DNA from: an uncultured Mucispirillum sp.
GTDB lineage: Bacteria; Chrysiogenota; Deferribacteres; Deferribacterales; Mucispirillaceae
DNA length: 51,847 nt
Direction of reading: 5' to 3'
Assembly (NCBI GenBank): GCA_944323205.1
Contig: CALURO010000014.1
Location: forward strand, 1 to 51,847
The notes under the pieces are model-generated. The model worked only from the letters and a program-made list of their open reading frames with translations. It did not search any database and was not told where the DNA came from. The translations under genes and the position numbers were made by a program. Positions 43,941-51,847 of this stretch are shown one piece after another; the stretch's first letter is position 1, and each line of letters opens with the position of its first letter.

Positions 43941-44717
43941 TCAGCCTTGAACTATTTTTATAATAAGAGATACAAACATAACAATAAATACTATGATTAA
44001 TATTTTTTTAACGAAAGCCTGTCCGTTTTTAATTGCCATTTTACTGCCAATATAGCTGCCTAAAACATTAGCTATTAAAAGTGGGATACCAATAGCTATT
44101 ATCACCTGCCCTGCTTTTAAAAACATTACTAATGCACCAGCACCTGAAGCGAAGTTTACTATTTTTGCAACAGCTGAAGCGTTCACCATATTCATACCAA
44201 GTATAGAATAAAAAGCGATTATTAAAAAAGTGCCCATACCAGGACCAAAAAAACCGTCATATATTCCTAAAACAAATGTGATAAAAGGTGCTGCAATATA
44301 TAATTCTTTTTTAGTAAAATCTGTTACATTCTGCTTTAAATTCTTTTTAGGGATAAATGTAACAATAGCAGCAATAGGAAGAATAAACAGAACTATTTTA
44401 TTTAAAGTATCCTGAGAAAGCCCTAAGTTTAGATTTGAGCCTACCATACCGCCTAAAAATGCACATACAAGCCCAATTAATGCAATAGGCCATATTACAG
44501 TCTTACTACGGATAAAGTTATATGCAGCTGTAGCTGTACCAAATACTGCCGGCAGCTTGTTTGTGGCTACTGCCATAGTTGGAGAAAGACCAGCAAGCAT
44601 TAATGCAGGCACAAGTATAAACCCGCCGCCCCCTGCAATACTATCTATAAATCCAGCACAAAATGATGCAATAATTAAAAATGTAAGTATGTAATAAGAA
44701 TCAGCAATATATTCCAT
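43941..44717 (-). CDS. TSUP-family permease (TauE/SafE)
   Basis: 258 residues with about eight membrane helices in two repeats. FCAGFIDSIAGGGGFILVPALMLAGLSPTMAVATNKL is the family's N-terminal signature, and YDGFFGPGMGTFLIIAFYSILGMN the second-repeat equivalent. It likely exports sulfite, organosulfonates or similar anions. AGAGGA precedes the ATG. It is a single gene between convergent fba and divergent panD; sulfur genes are not adjacent, so the substrate is unknown. Confidence 0.88.
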   Translation of the reverse strand: MEYIADSYYILTFLIIASFCAGFIDSIAGGGGFILVPALMLAGLSPTMAVATNKLPAVFGTATAAYNFIRSKTVIWPIALIGLVCAFLGGMVGSNLNLGLSQDTLNKIVLFILPIAAIVTFIPKKNLKQNVTDFTKKELYIAAPFITFVLGIYDGFFGPGMGTFLIIAFYSILGMNMVNASAVAKIVNFASGAGALVMFLKAGQVIIAIGIPLLIANVLGSYIGSKMAIKNGQAFVKKILIIVFIVMFVSLIIKIVQG

Positions 44718-44829
44718 ATAATTCCTCTAAAAATAAGCTATAATACAAATTCGTAATTATTTCAATTGATTTCTTCAACAATTTAATATATACATATTTT
44801 ACTACCACTTATTACTAGGAGGCTTATTG

Positions 44830-45258
44830 GTGGAGCTGATTGAAGTAATATCTGCAAAACTGCATGGAATAAAAATAACAGAAAGTGCACTGCATTATCA
44901 TGGCAGTGTTACAATTGATGAGGATATTCTCCATAAGGCAGGTATTCGCCCTATGGAGTTTGTATATATATGGAATAAATCAAGCGGAACAAGAATAAGC
45001 ACTTATGTATTGCCTGGCGAAAAAGGAAGCGGTGTTGTTTGCTTAAATGGAGCTGCAGCAAGAAGCTGTCAGGTTGGTGATGAAGTAATTATATCACTTT
45101 CTAAATATGTAACAAATGATGAAATGGCAAGCAGAAAAGCAAAAGTGCTTACATTTAACCATGACAGCCGTATAAACACAATTGATGAAATATTAGAATA
45201 TGATTTTATAAGTGAAAGTAATGACAACTGGCAGTTTAAAATAAATAAGATATATTAA
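44830..45258 (+). CDS. panD: Aspartate 1-decarboxylase
   Basis: About 142 residues. ISAKLHGIKITESALHYHGSVTIDEDIL contains the Gly-Ser bond at which PanD cleaves itself to form the pyruvoyl group (Ser26 from the GTG start). RISTYVLPGEKGSGVVCLNGAAAR is also typical. It makes beta-alanine for pantothenate and coenzyme A. I choose GTG at 44830, seven bases after AGGAGG; a TTG one codon earlier is possible. It is longer than the E. coli enzyme (126 residues) by a C-terminal tail. No other pan gene is nearby. Confidence 0.9.
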   Translation: MELIEVISAKLHGIKITESALHYHGSVTIDEDILHKAGIRPMEFVYIWNKSSGTRISTYVLPGEKGSGVVCLNGAAARSCQVGDEVIISLSKYVTNDEMASRKAKVLTFNHDSRINTIDEILEYDFISESNDNWQFKINKIY

Positions 45259-45404
45259 ATTTTTTTTTAAATTAATAAAAATTTTATTTAAAAAAGATAA
45301 ATTTTCTCTTGCAATATAAATAAATAAGTTTATTAATAGTATATTATAATAAGTATCTGGGGATACCCCATTTTTTATAACATCTTATGTCACTCAGACG
45401 AGCG

Positions 45405-45471
45405 GTTTTTGCGAGGACACTAGTTTTCCCGAGCTATTGCTGAGGAATCAGAAAACAGTGGTTGGAAAAAC
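45405..45471. repeat. Stem-loop module A (CCGA-N9-GAGGAA loop)
   Basis: GTTTTC (45423-45428) pairs with GAAAAC (45451-45456), enclosing a 22-base loop that reads CCGA, nine bases, GAGGAA, TCA. An outer GTTTTT (45405-45410) pairs with AAAAAC (45466-45471). Confidence 0.65.
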
Positions 45472-45523
45472 TTCCGTAGCTGCGTGTTTTTTTTAATACA
45501 GGGGAGCGTCTTCTGCGACGCAA

Positions 45524-45559
45524 GCATTTCCCGACTGGATAAGGAGGAAATAGAAATGC
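45524..45559. repeat. Stem-loop module B (CCGA-N9-GAGGAA loop)
   Basis: GCATTTC (45524-45530) pairs perfectly with GAAATGC (45553-45559). The loop has 22 bases, as in module A, and the same CCGA, nine bases, GAGGAA pattern, while the stem sequence differs. Confidence 0.65.
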
Positions 45560-45594
45560 GTAGCTGGAAAGTATTTAAAAATAAAAGTTTAAAT

Positions 45595-45630
45595 AGATTC
45601 TTCGCCTGCTATCGCAGGCTCTGAATGACA
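45595..45630 (-). repeat. Short dispersed repeat, copy 1
   Basis: On the minus strand TGTCATTCAGAGCCTGC then GCAGGCGAAGAATCT, with a GCCTGC/GCAGGC hairpin inside. The same unit with a shorter centre lies at 48977-49009. Confidence 0.65.
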
Positions 45631-45753
45631 GTTTATTGCGATTATTTCTATTTTTACATATATTATCAAGTAATTGCAGCATTTTTAAATAAAAAAATGG
45701 GGTACCCCAAGTATAATAAGTATTATAAAATTATTTTATCTTGGGAGAGAAAA

Positions 45754-47277
45754 ATGAAGGTAAACGAAAATCCAGGAGCAAAACAAGGTATATTATCTGC
45801 TGTCAGCTCTAATTTTTTAGGCAGTGCTCCAAGATGGTATAAGATTTTAATTATATCATATCTTATCATTAACCCTATTTTATTTGCTGTTAATCCATTT
45901 GTAGCAGGCTGGGTGTTAATGGCAGAATTTATTTCTACACTAGCATTAGCACTAGTATGTTACCCACTGCCATCTGGTGGTTTATTAGCTATTGAAGCAG
46001 TTATTATTGGTATGACTTCCGCAGAACATGTTTATGAACATGTAGTAGATAATTTCCCAGTATTATTATTACTTATGTTTATGGTAGCAGGTATCTTCTT
46101 TATGAAAGAGCTGCTGCTTTTTATCTTTACTCGCCTTTTAGTAAGCGTCAGGTCTAAAATTTTATTATCATTAATCTTTTGTTTTCTTGGTGCATTTTTA
46201 TCTGCATTTTTAGATGCATTAACTGTTATAGCTGTTATAATAACAGTTGCATATGGTTTTTATGGTATATATCATAAATATGCATCAAGTAAAGGGGAAA
46301 AACAGGCAAAATCTATTAAAGATGATGAAAATATTGATGCAATTGATAAAGAAGATTTAGAGAATTTTCGTGGATTTTTAAGAAACTTAATGATGCATGC
46401 AGCAGTAGGTACAACATTAGGTGGAGCATTAACATTAGTTGGGGAGCCTCAAAATCTTCTTATAGGTAAACAAATGGGCTGGGATTTTATCCAGTTCTTT
46501 CAAGAATGTTCACCTGTTTCAGTTCCTGTATTTTTTGCCGGTCTTTTAACATGTATCTTTGTAGAAGTTACAAAAATAATAGGCTATGGTTACCAAATGC
46601 CTGAAAATGTCCGTAAAGTTTTAGAAGCTGAAGTAAAAAGAACTTCTGAAAATATGGACAGTAAAACAGTTGGTAGATACATTATAGAAGCTATTGCTGG
46701 TGTATTTTTAATTATAGCTCTTGCTCTGCATTTAGCTGAAGTTGGTTTAGTTGGTTTAACTATTATTATTTTAGTAACATCATTTACAGGTGTTATTGAA
46801 GAACACCGTTTTGGTGAAGCCTTTACAGAATCGCTGCCATTTACTGCTCTTTTAGTTGTATTTTTTACAATTGTTGCAGTTATAGCAGACCAAAACTTAT
46901 TTAAACCTATTATTGATGTAGTATTTAGTATGGACGGTAAACACCAAATACTAGCATTCTTTGCTGCAAACGGTGTGCTTTCTGCTATTAGCGATAATGT
47001 GTTTGTTGCAACAGTATATATTACAGAAGTTATAAATGCATTAAAAGCAGGTATTATTGACCAGCTGCAGGCTGATAAACTTGCAGTTGCAACAAATATG
47101 GGAACAAATATTCCATCAATTGCAACACCTAACGGACAGGCTGCATTTTTATTCTTATTAACTTCTTCACTTGCTCCATTAATAAGATTATCATATGTTC
47201 AGATGCTTAAACTTGCACTTCCATATACTATTGTAATGACAACAGTAGCATTGCTTGCAACATACTTTAATTTATGA
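45754..47277 (+). CDS. nhaB: Na+/H+ antiporter NhaB family
   Basis: 507 residues, about twelve membrane segments. [25 protein letters not shown] at the N-terminus is close to classical NhaB, and [47 protein letters not shown] and [18 protein letters not shown] carry its conserved polar residues in membrane segments. It expels Na+ in exchange for H+. The ATG is the one preceded by GGGAGAG; the frame extends upstream through the MITE-like element but that part is not protein-like. It overlaps larE by four bases (ATGA). Confidence 0.92.
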   Translation: MKVNENPGAKQGILSAVSSNFLGSAPRWYKILIISYLIINPILFAVNPFVAGWVLMAEFISTLALALVCYPLPSGGLLAIEAVIIGMTSAEHVYEHVVDNFPVLLLLMFMVAGIFFMKELLLFIFTRLLVSVRSKILLSLIFCFLGAFLSAFLDALTVIAVIITVAYGFYGIYHKYASSKGEKQAKSIKDDENIDAIDKEDLENFRGFLRNLMMHAAVGTTLGGALTLVGEPQNLLIGKQMGWDFIQFFQECSPVSVPVFFAGLLTCIFVEVTKIIGYGYQMPENVRKVLEAEVKRTSENMDSKTVGRYIIEAIAGVFLIIALALHLAEVGLVGLTIIILVTSFTGVIEEHRFGEAFTESLPFTALLVVFFTIVAVIADQNLFKPIIDVVFSMDGKHQILAFFAANGVLSAISDNVFVATVYITEVINALKAGIIDQLQADKLAVATNMGTNIPSIATPNGQAAFLFLLTSSLAPLIRLSYVQMLKLALPYTIVMTTVALLATYFNL

Positions 47278-48080
47278 TAACATTACAAAATAAAGAAGAA
47301 AAATTAATCAATATTTTAAAAGGCTGTAAATCATGTGCCGTCGCTTTTTCAGGCGGCACAGATTCTACCCTGCTTTTATATTACCTTTCAAAGCTGAATA
47401 TAAAAACAAAAGCATATACTTTTCATTCTTATTTATACCCTGAAAGTGAGCTGAAAGATGCAGAAAATACTGCAGCAATGCTTAATATTGAGCAGGAAGT
47501 AATATATCTTGAACCACTTGATATGATAGAAAACATTAAATATAACCCTAAAGAAAGATGTTATATATGTAAAAAATATATGTTTTCTATTTTAAAACAG
47601 GCAGCAGAAAAAGACGGACTTGAAATAATTCTTGAAGGCTCAAACTATGATGATAGAAAAGATTTTCGTCCAGGGTTTGCTGCAGTGCAGGAAATAGGAG
47701 CAGTAAGCCCTCTTGATATGGCAGCTCTTACAAAAGAAGATATTAGAAACCTTTTAAAACAGGCTGGATTAAACTATAATAAGCCTTCTTTTGCATGCTA
47801 TTTTTCACGGTTTCCATATAATATGGAAATAAGTAAAGATATGATTGAAATTATATCTAAAAGTGAATGTTTTATACATTCTCTTGGCTTTAATAGTGCA
47901 AGAGTTAGATACCATAACCAAATTGCTAGAATAGAAGCATCTGAAAACCATATAAAAGATATTATAAATAATAAAGAAATACGCGAAAAAATCACAGTTT
48001 ATCTTAAATCTCTTGGTTTTATATTTGTATGTATAGATTTAGAAGAATATAAAACAGGTTCTATGAACAGGTTAATATAA
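47274..48080 (+). CDS. larE: LarE-type ATP-dependent sacrificial sulfur transferase
   Basis: 268 residues. The PP-loop is [15 protein letters not shown] (Ser26 onward). [14 protein letters not shown] has Cys96 and Cys99, and [14 protein letters not shown] has Cys175 at the place of the cysteine that gives up its sulfur in LarE. In the known pathway LarE works with LarB and LarC to make the nickel-pincer cofactor of lactate racemase. Neither partner is in the window, so another sulfur-insertion role is possible. It is coupled to nhaB (ATGA overlap) and its stop abuts the next ATG. Confidence 0.88.
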   Translation: MITLQNKEEKLINILKGCKSCAVAFSGGTDSTLLLYYLSKLNIKTKAYTFHSYLYPESELKDAENTAAMLNIEQEVIYLEPLDMIENIKYNPKERCYICKKYMFSILKQAAEKDGLEIILEGSNYDDRKDFRPGFAAVQEIGAVSPLDMAALTKEDIRNLLKQAGLNYNKPSFACYFSRFPYNMEISKDMIEIISKSECFIHSLGFNSARVRYHNQIARIEASENHIKDIINNKEIREKITVYLKSLGFIFVCIDLEEYKTGSMNRLI

Positions 48081-48929
48081 ATGAAATTTCAAATCATAAA
48101 ATACACTATAATAATATTCTCATTGTGTCAATTTTTGACACAAATAAGTTATGCTTATAATCTACCATTATTTAATGATACATTAAATAAAAAAGGATTT
48201 ATGAAAAAACAGCCTTTCAATATAAGCATAGGATATGAATATAGCAGCACTGATGCCTTTAACTTATCATCAGGTTCAAACATAAGCAGTGCAGAAATCA
48301 ATAAATCAAGTAACGGCATAAAAACAGAAGCAGGGCTTTATATTACACCATTTTTAAAATTATTCATAAACTATACATATAGAAATAGCATTTTAGATAT
48401 AAAATATACAGTAAATAAGGAAAATAACAAATATCTTATAAAAGATTATACAGATGTGTTTTCAAGAAAAAGTGATGAACATATTTATATGGCTGGTTTT
48501 GAAACAGCTTATGAATGGACTATAAAAAAATACACACCTTATATTGCATTTAAAGCTGGGTTTGGTTTAACATCATCTGATAGTTATGATGATATATTCT
48601 ACAATGCATCATTTACACTAAAGGCAGGCACATATATTACATTTAATAAAAACTTTATATTAAACATATATACTGGTGCAGACTATACTACTCTTTTTAA
48701 CAGCGGCTTAATGGTGGAAAATTTTAATATCAGCATACCTGATGAATATTTAATGATTGGTGCAGTAAATAACTATAATGGAGCAGCAGAGTATCAGGAA
48801 AATTATGATAAAAATATAAATATGCTGCTTGGTGCAGAGCTTGATATGTATAAGTATTCATCTATTTTTGCAGAAATAAAATATATAAACAGTCTTGTGT
48901 TTTATACGGGTGTAAAAGTAAAATTTTAA
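48081..48929 (+). CDS. Outer-membrane beta-barrel-like protein, unknown function
   Basis: 282 residues. A signal peptide (MKFQIIKYTIIIFSLCQFLTQISYA) is followed by a barrel-like pattern of alternating strands: FNISIGYEYSSTDAFNL, TEAGLYITPFLKLFINYTYR, HIYMAGFETAYEW, YTPYIAFKAGFGLTS, ILNIYTGADYT, NMLLGAELDMYKYSSIFAEIKYI, and the terminal LVFYTGVKVKF ending in Phe as many barrels do. Tyr and Asn are abundant. No named family is recognised. Its ATG directly follows the larE stop, so it may be translated with it, though the functions look unrelated. Confidence 0.65.
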   Translation: MKFQIIKYTIIIFSLCQFLTQISYAYNLPLFNDTLNKKGFMKKQPFNISIGYEYSSTDAFNLSSGSNISSAEINKSSNGIKTEAGLYITPFLKLFINYTYRNSILDIKYTVNKENNKYLIKDYTDVFSRKSDEHIYMAGFETAYEWTIKKYTPYIAFKAGFGLTSSDSYDDIFYNASFTLKAGTYITFNKNFILNIYTGADYTTLFNSGLMVENFNISIPDEYLMIGAVNNYNGAAEYQENYDKNINMLLGAELDMYKYSSIFAEIKYINSLVFYTGVKVKF

Positions 48930-48976
48930 CTTGTAAAGCATTTTAATTATGCAATAGTTATAACCCATTGCAGTTA

Positions 48977-49009
48977 TGTCATACTGAGCCTGCAAGGCGA
49001 AGTATCTGG
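48977..49009 (+). repeat. Short dispersed repeat, copy 2
   Basis: TGTCATACTGAGCCTGC, AA, GGCGAAGTATCTGG. It matches copy 1 (45595-45630, inverted) apart from the centre of the hairpin. The surrounding 48930-49228 has no gene and is otherwise AT-rich. Confidence 0.65.
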
Positions 49010-49149
49010 AATGTAAGTGGGTGTGGCTAATTAATTAAAATTAAAAGTATAAATGTCTATAATTAACTATAAATTTTTAATTTTATTTATTTCACATATA
49101 TATCACACAAAATAAGCTATAGTGTCAAGAAAAAAATATCATATTTTGC

Positions 49150-49178
49150 TTTACATAATAGATAAAATAAGATATGCT
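49150..49178 (+). promoter_or_regulatory. Putative promoter of the 49229 barrel gene
   Basis: TTTACA (49150-49155), 17 bases, TATGCT (49173-49178), about 50 bases before the start codon, which has TGAGGT upstream. Confidence 0.5.
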
Positions 49179-49228
49179 TTTTAATGTTTTTTATAGTAAA
49201 AAAATATTTTTTATGAGGTTTTTATAGT

Positions 49229-50203
49229 ATGAAAAAAATCACAGTTTTACTCACAGTATTAGCATTTACTTTATCTTTTGCTAATGCATCATTTGCTCAA
49301 GACAAACAGCCTACATCAGATACTGCTGTTACAGCAAAAAAACGCCCTGCTCCAATCCCTAGAGCCCACATTGTAGAAGACTATCTTCCAATATTAGGTA
49401 AACAGGCTCGTGCAAACGGGGTAAGACCGCCAAAACCATTCTTTATATCTGCAATTTACTACCATATGGAAATACCACAAAATATTACAAATGCAGTTGG
49501 ATATGGATTTTCCCCAAGTATTTCACTACCTTCTGAATATAATGGTGAGATGCCTGTTAGAATGGAAAATGCTAAAATTGTAACAAATTCTGGCGGTTTC
49601 AGAGCTGGTGTGAATATTCTGCCATTTATGTCTATCTTTGGTGTATATATGCATACAGAGGGTTATTCAGAATTTACAGCAGTTGTTGACGGAATTAGAG
49701 GTATTATGAATAATGGATACATGCTTAACCAAAAGATAGATTTTAAAGCAGATACTGGTGCTGTTGGTGTTGGTTTCCAATACGGTATGCGTATAGGCAG
49801 GGTTGTTCCTTTTGCAGTTCTTAATGCTAACTATGCATGGACTACTACTAATATGACAGACCAAATTATTGAAACAATCATAGCAGGAGCAAGGGTTGGT
49901 TTAAGAGTGCCACTGCCAAAAAATATGGGTATAAGTGCACATATAGGCACACAATACCAATATTTGCCTATGGGTAATGTAAGAACTGGTCAATATACTG
50001 TTACTTTACCGGCAGGAACAATTAATGGACAACCTGAACCGTTAACTATGACTTCTAAGTATAGAGCAAATGCTGAAAATGCTTCTCCATGGGCTATGAA
50101 TGCAGGTATAGCTTTTTCTGCTACCGAACATTTTATGATGCTTTTAGAATTTGGTTTTTTAAGCAGATTTACTACTATGGTTGCTGTGCAGGCTAACTTT
50201 TAA
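49229..50203 (+). CDS. Outer-membrane beta-barrel protein, unknown function
   Basis: 324 residues. A clear signal peptide ending ANASFAQ (cleavage near 23) precedes a Pro/Lys-rich stretch (KKRPAPIPRAHIVEDYLPILGKQARANGVRPP), then a barrel pattern: FFISAIYYHMEI, GFRAGVNILPFMSIFGVYMHTEG, AVGVGFQYGMRIGRVVPFAVLNANYAW, GARVGLRVPLP, GISAHIGTQYQYLP, AMNAGIAFSATEHFMMLLEFGFLSRF, and a terminal VAVQANF. The final Phe is typical of outer-membrane proteins. A role in transport or adhesion cannot be told. The lipoprotein gene follows after 21 bp and is probably on the same transcript. Confidence 0.7.
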   Translation: MKKITVLLTVLAFTLSFANASFAQDKQPTSDTAVTAKKRPAPIPRAHIVEDYLPILGKQARANGVRPPKPFFISAIYYHMEIPQNITNAVGYGFSPSISLPSEYNGEMPVRMENAKIVTNSGGFRAGVNILPFMSIFGVYMHTEGYSEFTAVVDGIRGIMNNGYMLNQKIDFKADTGAVGVGFQYGMRIGRVVPFAVLNANYAWTTTNMTDQIIETIIAGARVGLRVPLPKNMGISAHIGTQYQYLPMGNVRTGQYTVTLPAGTINGQPEPLTMTSKYRANAENASPWAMNAGIAFSATEHFMMLLEFGFLSRFTTMVAVQANF

Positions 50204-50224
50204 TATTATATAAAGGTGTTAATT

Positions 50225-51364
50225 ATGAAAAATATATTTTTTAAATATTTTGTTTTAATGATTACATTTACAGTTATTTTATCTGGCTGTATAGAAGAAA
50301 AAGAAGTTCAAGGTCCTATACCAGTTCCACCACCTGAGGGTAACTCATATCCTAATGTCCAAAACCCTACATCATTAAATGGAACATATCAAGTAACAGA
50401 ATTTAAAAATGTAAGTGGTAATGAAAATCTAGACATATTTTCTTTACAGGGAATATACAATTTAGAATATGACCCATTGAATAATATCATAAATGGAACA
50501 TATGCATTAGAGTATGCTGGATATAGTTCAACAGGCGAACTTGTTAGAAATGACAATCCTACACAAATAGAGATTGCAAGTGTAAGTACATATGAGGATA
50601 TACATGATATATCTTTTAATCCTCCAATAGAATTACAAATTAATGGTCAAAATTTAGAAATATTAAAATTAAAAAAATTAGATGATAATATAACAGATAT
50701 AAACAATATAACATTAGATGAAATTAATAATATTGTTTCCGTCAAGCTATGTGATCCTACATTCTCAGGTCTTGGAGATATGAACTGTTCTGATCCATTA
50801 GGTGCAGTAAAATATATTGGTTATTACAGAGTTGAAGAAATTACATGTAATAATAGAACATATAAAGGTGGAATAGATACATTTGCAGGTGAAATGACGG
50901 CAAATGCTAATGTAGGTACACAAGTGCAAATACCTATAAAATTAAAATTTCAAGTTAATAAAAATAATACTGAACTTGTAAATTGTTTATTTAATACAAG
51001 TGATACTAATACTAACCCAAACTATACAGATGTAGAACAATTATATCATTTTAGTGACAATACATTTACTGTGCCATTAGAAGCTGCATCCGATTTGGGA
51101 GGCACTTTTTCCCAGTTAGGTTTAATTGGAATTGAAGAAGGTGATAATATTACACGCACAACCACATTATTATATAGCCCAAAAAATAATGACGGTGAAT
51201 GGAATAGTGAAGAAAAACCATATACAGATAAACTTTTTAATAATAATATTATTACAATGAAACTTAAAATAATGCAACAGTGGGGGTTGACATCTTCTGA
51301 TTCAATATCTGTTAAAAACCTTGATAACTCTACATATATTAATCAAGCAGATACTATTCAATAA
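50225..51364 (+). CDS. Large lipoprotein, unknown function
   Basis: 379 residues. MKNIFFKYFVLMITFTVILSGCIEEKE carries a lipobox (ILSGC), so the mature protein is lipid-anchored at Cys21 or near. A Pro-rich linker (VQGPIPVPPPEGNSYPNVQNP) follows, then a long Asn/Asp/Thr-rich beta region with no motif I recognise. Four Cys in the middle (KLCDPTFSG, MNCSDP, EITCNN, LVNCLF) could form disulfides. AAGGTGT precedes the ATG; a TTG three codons earlier is less likely. A strong terminator follows at 51392. Probably a surface or periplasmic partner of the preceding barrel protein. Confidence 0.8.
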   Translation: MKNIFFKYFVLMITFTVILSGCIEEKEVQGPIPVPPPEGNSYPNVQNPTSLNGTYQVTEFKNVSGNENLDIFSLQGIYNLEYDPLNNIINGTYALEYAGYSSTGELVRNDNPTQIEIASVSTYEDIHDISFNPPIELQINGQNLEILKLKKLDDNITDINNITLDEINNIVSVKLCDPTFSGLGDMNCSDPLGAVKYIGYYRVEEITCNNRTYKGGIDTFAGEMTANANVGTQVQIPIKLKFQVNKNNTELVNCLFNTSDTNTNPNYTDVEQLYHFSDNTFTVPLEAASDLGGTFSQLGLIGIEEGDNITRTTTLLYSPKNNDGEWNSEEKPYTDKLFNNNIITMKLKIMQQWGLTSSDSISVKNLDNSTYINQADTIQ

Positions 51365-51391
51365 ATGTAAAATAAACTTTAATTTAAACAT

Positions 51392-51428
51392 ACACATTCG
51401 CTGAATATAGTCAGTGAATGTGTTTTAT
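51392..51428 (+). terminator. Rho-independent terminator after the lipoprotein gene
   Basis: ACACATTCGCTGA pairs with TCAGTGAATGTGT (one mismatch/wobble) around ATATAG, followed by TTTATATTTTT. Confidence 0.85.
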
Positions 51429-51847
51429 ATTTTTACTGTAACTCTAAATAATATTAATATGAAAATATTTATATATGGATTATGCATTTTTACTATTAAT
51501 GCATTATTATATATCCTGCTATTTCAACTTGAAAATTATAAGATTAATGTTTTTTAAAGGCTCATTATACTACTAAATTCTATAATTTATAAATTATTTA
51601 TCCATTAAAAATAAATATTCTAAATAAATAATAAAAAATTTTGTATAACCTTGGACAAATTTTTATATAATAATTTTGTAGTATACAATTTAATTAGAAG
51701 AATATTATGATAAATATCAATTAATTTGTTGTTGATGGAAATTTATGTTGAAGTGCATTGTCAAGGAGCTTGTGAAAAAAAGTCTGTAAATAGTGCGAAC
51801 TTAAGTTTTCTATGATATACTAAAAAAATATGAAAGGAGCTTAAGTA
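51429..51847. other. AT-rich region to the window edge, start of another unit
   Basis: No convincing gene is complete here. The last bases read GAAAGGAGCTTAAGTA, a strong ribosome binding site, so a gene probably starts just past the edge. The nearby TATACT (around 51816) could be its -10 box. AAGGAGCTTA is also the ribosome binding site of the IS orfA at 18040s, so a further IS is one possibility. TTGGACAAATTT near 51652 resembles the inverted TGTCCA end seen at 106. Confidence 0.4.

Larger units (their letters stand above)
45357..45711. mobile_element. Complete 355-bp non-autonomous MITE-like element
   Basis: Ends are CTGGGGATACCCCATTTTTT and, inverted, CTTGGGGTACCCCATTTTTT. Inside are two large stem-loops (see 45405-45471 and 45524-45559), a GCGTC/GACGC hairpin at 45506-45520, and an inverted copy of a dispersed GAATGACA/TTCGCC repeat at 45595-45630. 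No open reading frame suggests a transposase. A truncated copy lies at 19460-19511. It ends 42 bases before the nhaB start and must carry or lie very near that gene's promoter. Confidence 0.7.
45345..45723. repeat. 12-bp direct repeats flanking the MITE-like element
   Basis: TATAATAAGTAT is present at 45345-45356 and again at 45712-45723, exactly next to the two inverted-repeat ends, as expected for a target-site duplication. The AT-rich stretch 45259-45344 before it holds only a possible AT hairpin after panD (around 45266-45296). Confidence 0.7.

Noticed and set aside
45625..45753. Upstream extension of nhaB by 43 codons
   Set aside because: It runs through the MITE-like element and the inverted repeat; the ATG at 45754 has a good ribosome binding site and matches the NhaB N-terminus.
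51459..51557. A 32-codon open frame (MKIFIYGLCIFTINALLYIL...) that would encode a single-helix peptide
   Set aside because: No ribosome binding site and very AT-rich surroundings where hydrophobic frames arise by chance.
1..51847. CRISPR arrays, rRNA genes or tRNA genes
   Set aside because: No regularly spaced repeats and no rRNA or complete tRNA sequence were recognised.
51650..51847. Treating TTGGACAAATTT at 51652 as the left end of the IS whose right end is at 106
   Set aside because: The match is short (about 12 of 15 bases in AT-rich DNA) and the two ends are over 50 kb apart on the same sequence, so they cannot be one simple element.

Overview
The window reads as a chromosomal segment of an AT-rich, Gram-negative, motile, probably anaerobic or microaerophilic bacterium. 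Evidence for an outer membrane: three signal-peptide beta-barrel-like proteins, two lipoproteins and an RND pump with its periplasmic adaptor. It also has DapF-type lysine/murein synthesis, a chemoreceptor, and a UbiA/UbiX pair next to haem genes that fits menaquinone synthesis. The GGGtGRT/NifU-like pair, gene order and codon usage suggest a Deferribacterota-type host such as the gut genus Mucispirillum. That assignment is inference and was not tested.

Layout. 1-138: tail of an IS3-family element. 278-2569 (-): GGGtGRT protein, NifU-like scaffold and a small barrel protein. 2681-4514 (+): rpsT, then a yybP-ykoY-type (Mn2+) riboswitch with its terminator in front of a CaCA exchanger. 4555-11958: YjbQ, a phasin-like/ABC1-kinase pair, a thioesterase, NhaC, a DUF255 thioredoxin-like protein and a GNAT acetyltransferase. 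12056-14205 (-): a chemoreceptor with a CZB zinc domain and a membrane protein. 14311-16839 (-): dapF-dapA-dapB. 16918-19511: a damaged locus. An AraC-type regulator is frameshifted by a 14-bp tandem duplication, its divergent SDR partner is cut off after 17 codons by an IS3-family element, and a fragment of a miniature repeat element lies on the far side. 19560-20635: smpB, tmRNA, terminator and a structured block that repeats pieces of the tmRNA 3' end. 20790-24188 (-): a one-polypeptide restriction-modification enzyme.

24348-33302: efflux and metal block, with RND pump and adaptor, CadA-like ATPase and ArsR/SmtB repressor (perfect operator palindrome over its promoter), divergent from a two-component system. 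33578-36898: a CrtI-like flavoprotein (+) and serA (-). 37083-42017 (+): hemE-hemH-ubiA-ubiX followed by four small genes of unknown function (zinc ribbon/TM, coiled coil, lipoprotein, HigA N-terminal-like). 42167-45258: flavodoxin-like reductase, class II FBP aldolase, TSUP permease (-) and panD. 45345-45723: a complete 355-bp MITE-like element with terminal inverted repeats and 12-bp flanking direct repeats. 45754-51364 (+): nhaB-larE-barrel protein, a second barrel protein and a lipoprotein.

How it works together. Ion and metal homeostasis dominates: a Mn-sensing riboswitch on an exchanger, CadA/ArsR, NhaC, NhaB and a zinc-type chemoreceptor. The most unusual signals are not protein genes. 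They are (i) three copies of a stem-loop whose loop carries CCGA-N9-GAGGAA while the stems differ, (ii) the MITE-like element that carries two of them, (iii) the duplicated tmRNA 3' end, (iv) the possibly phase-variable AraC gene, and (v) three genes whose best promoter leaves essentially no leader before the start codon.
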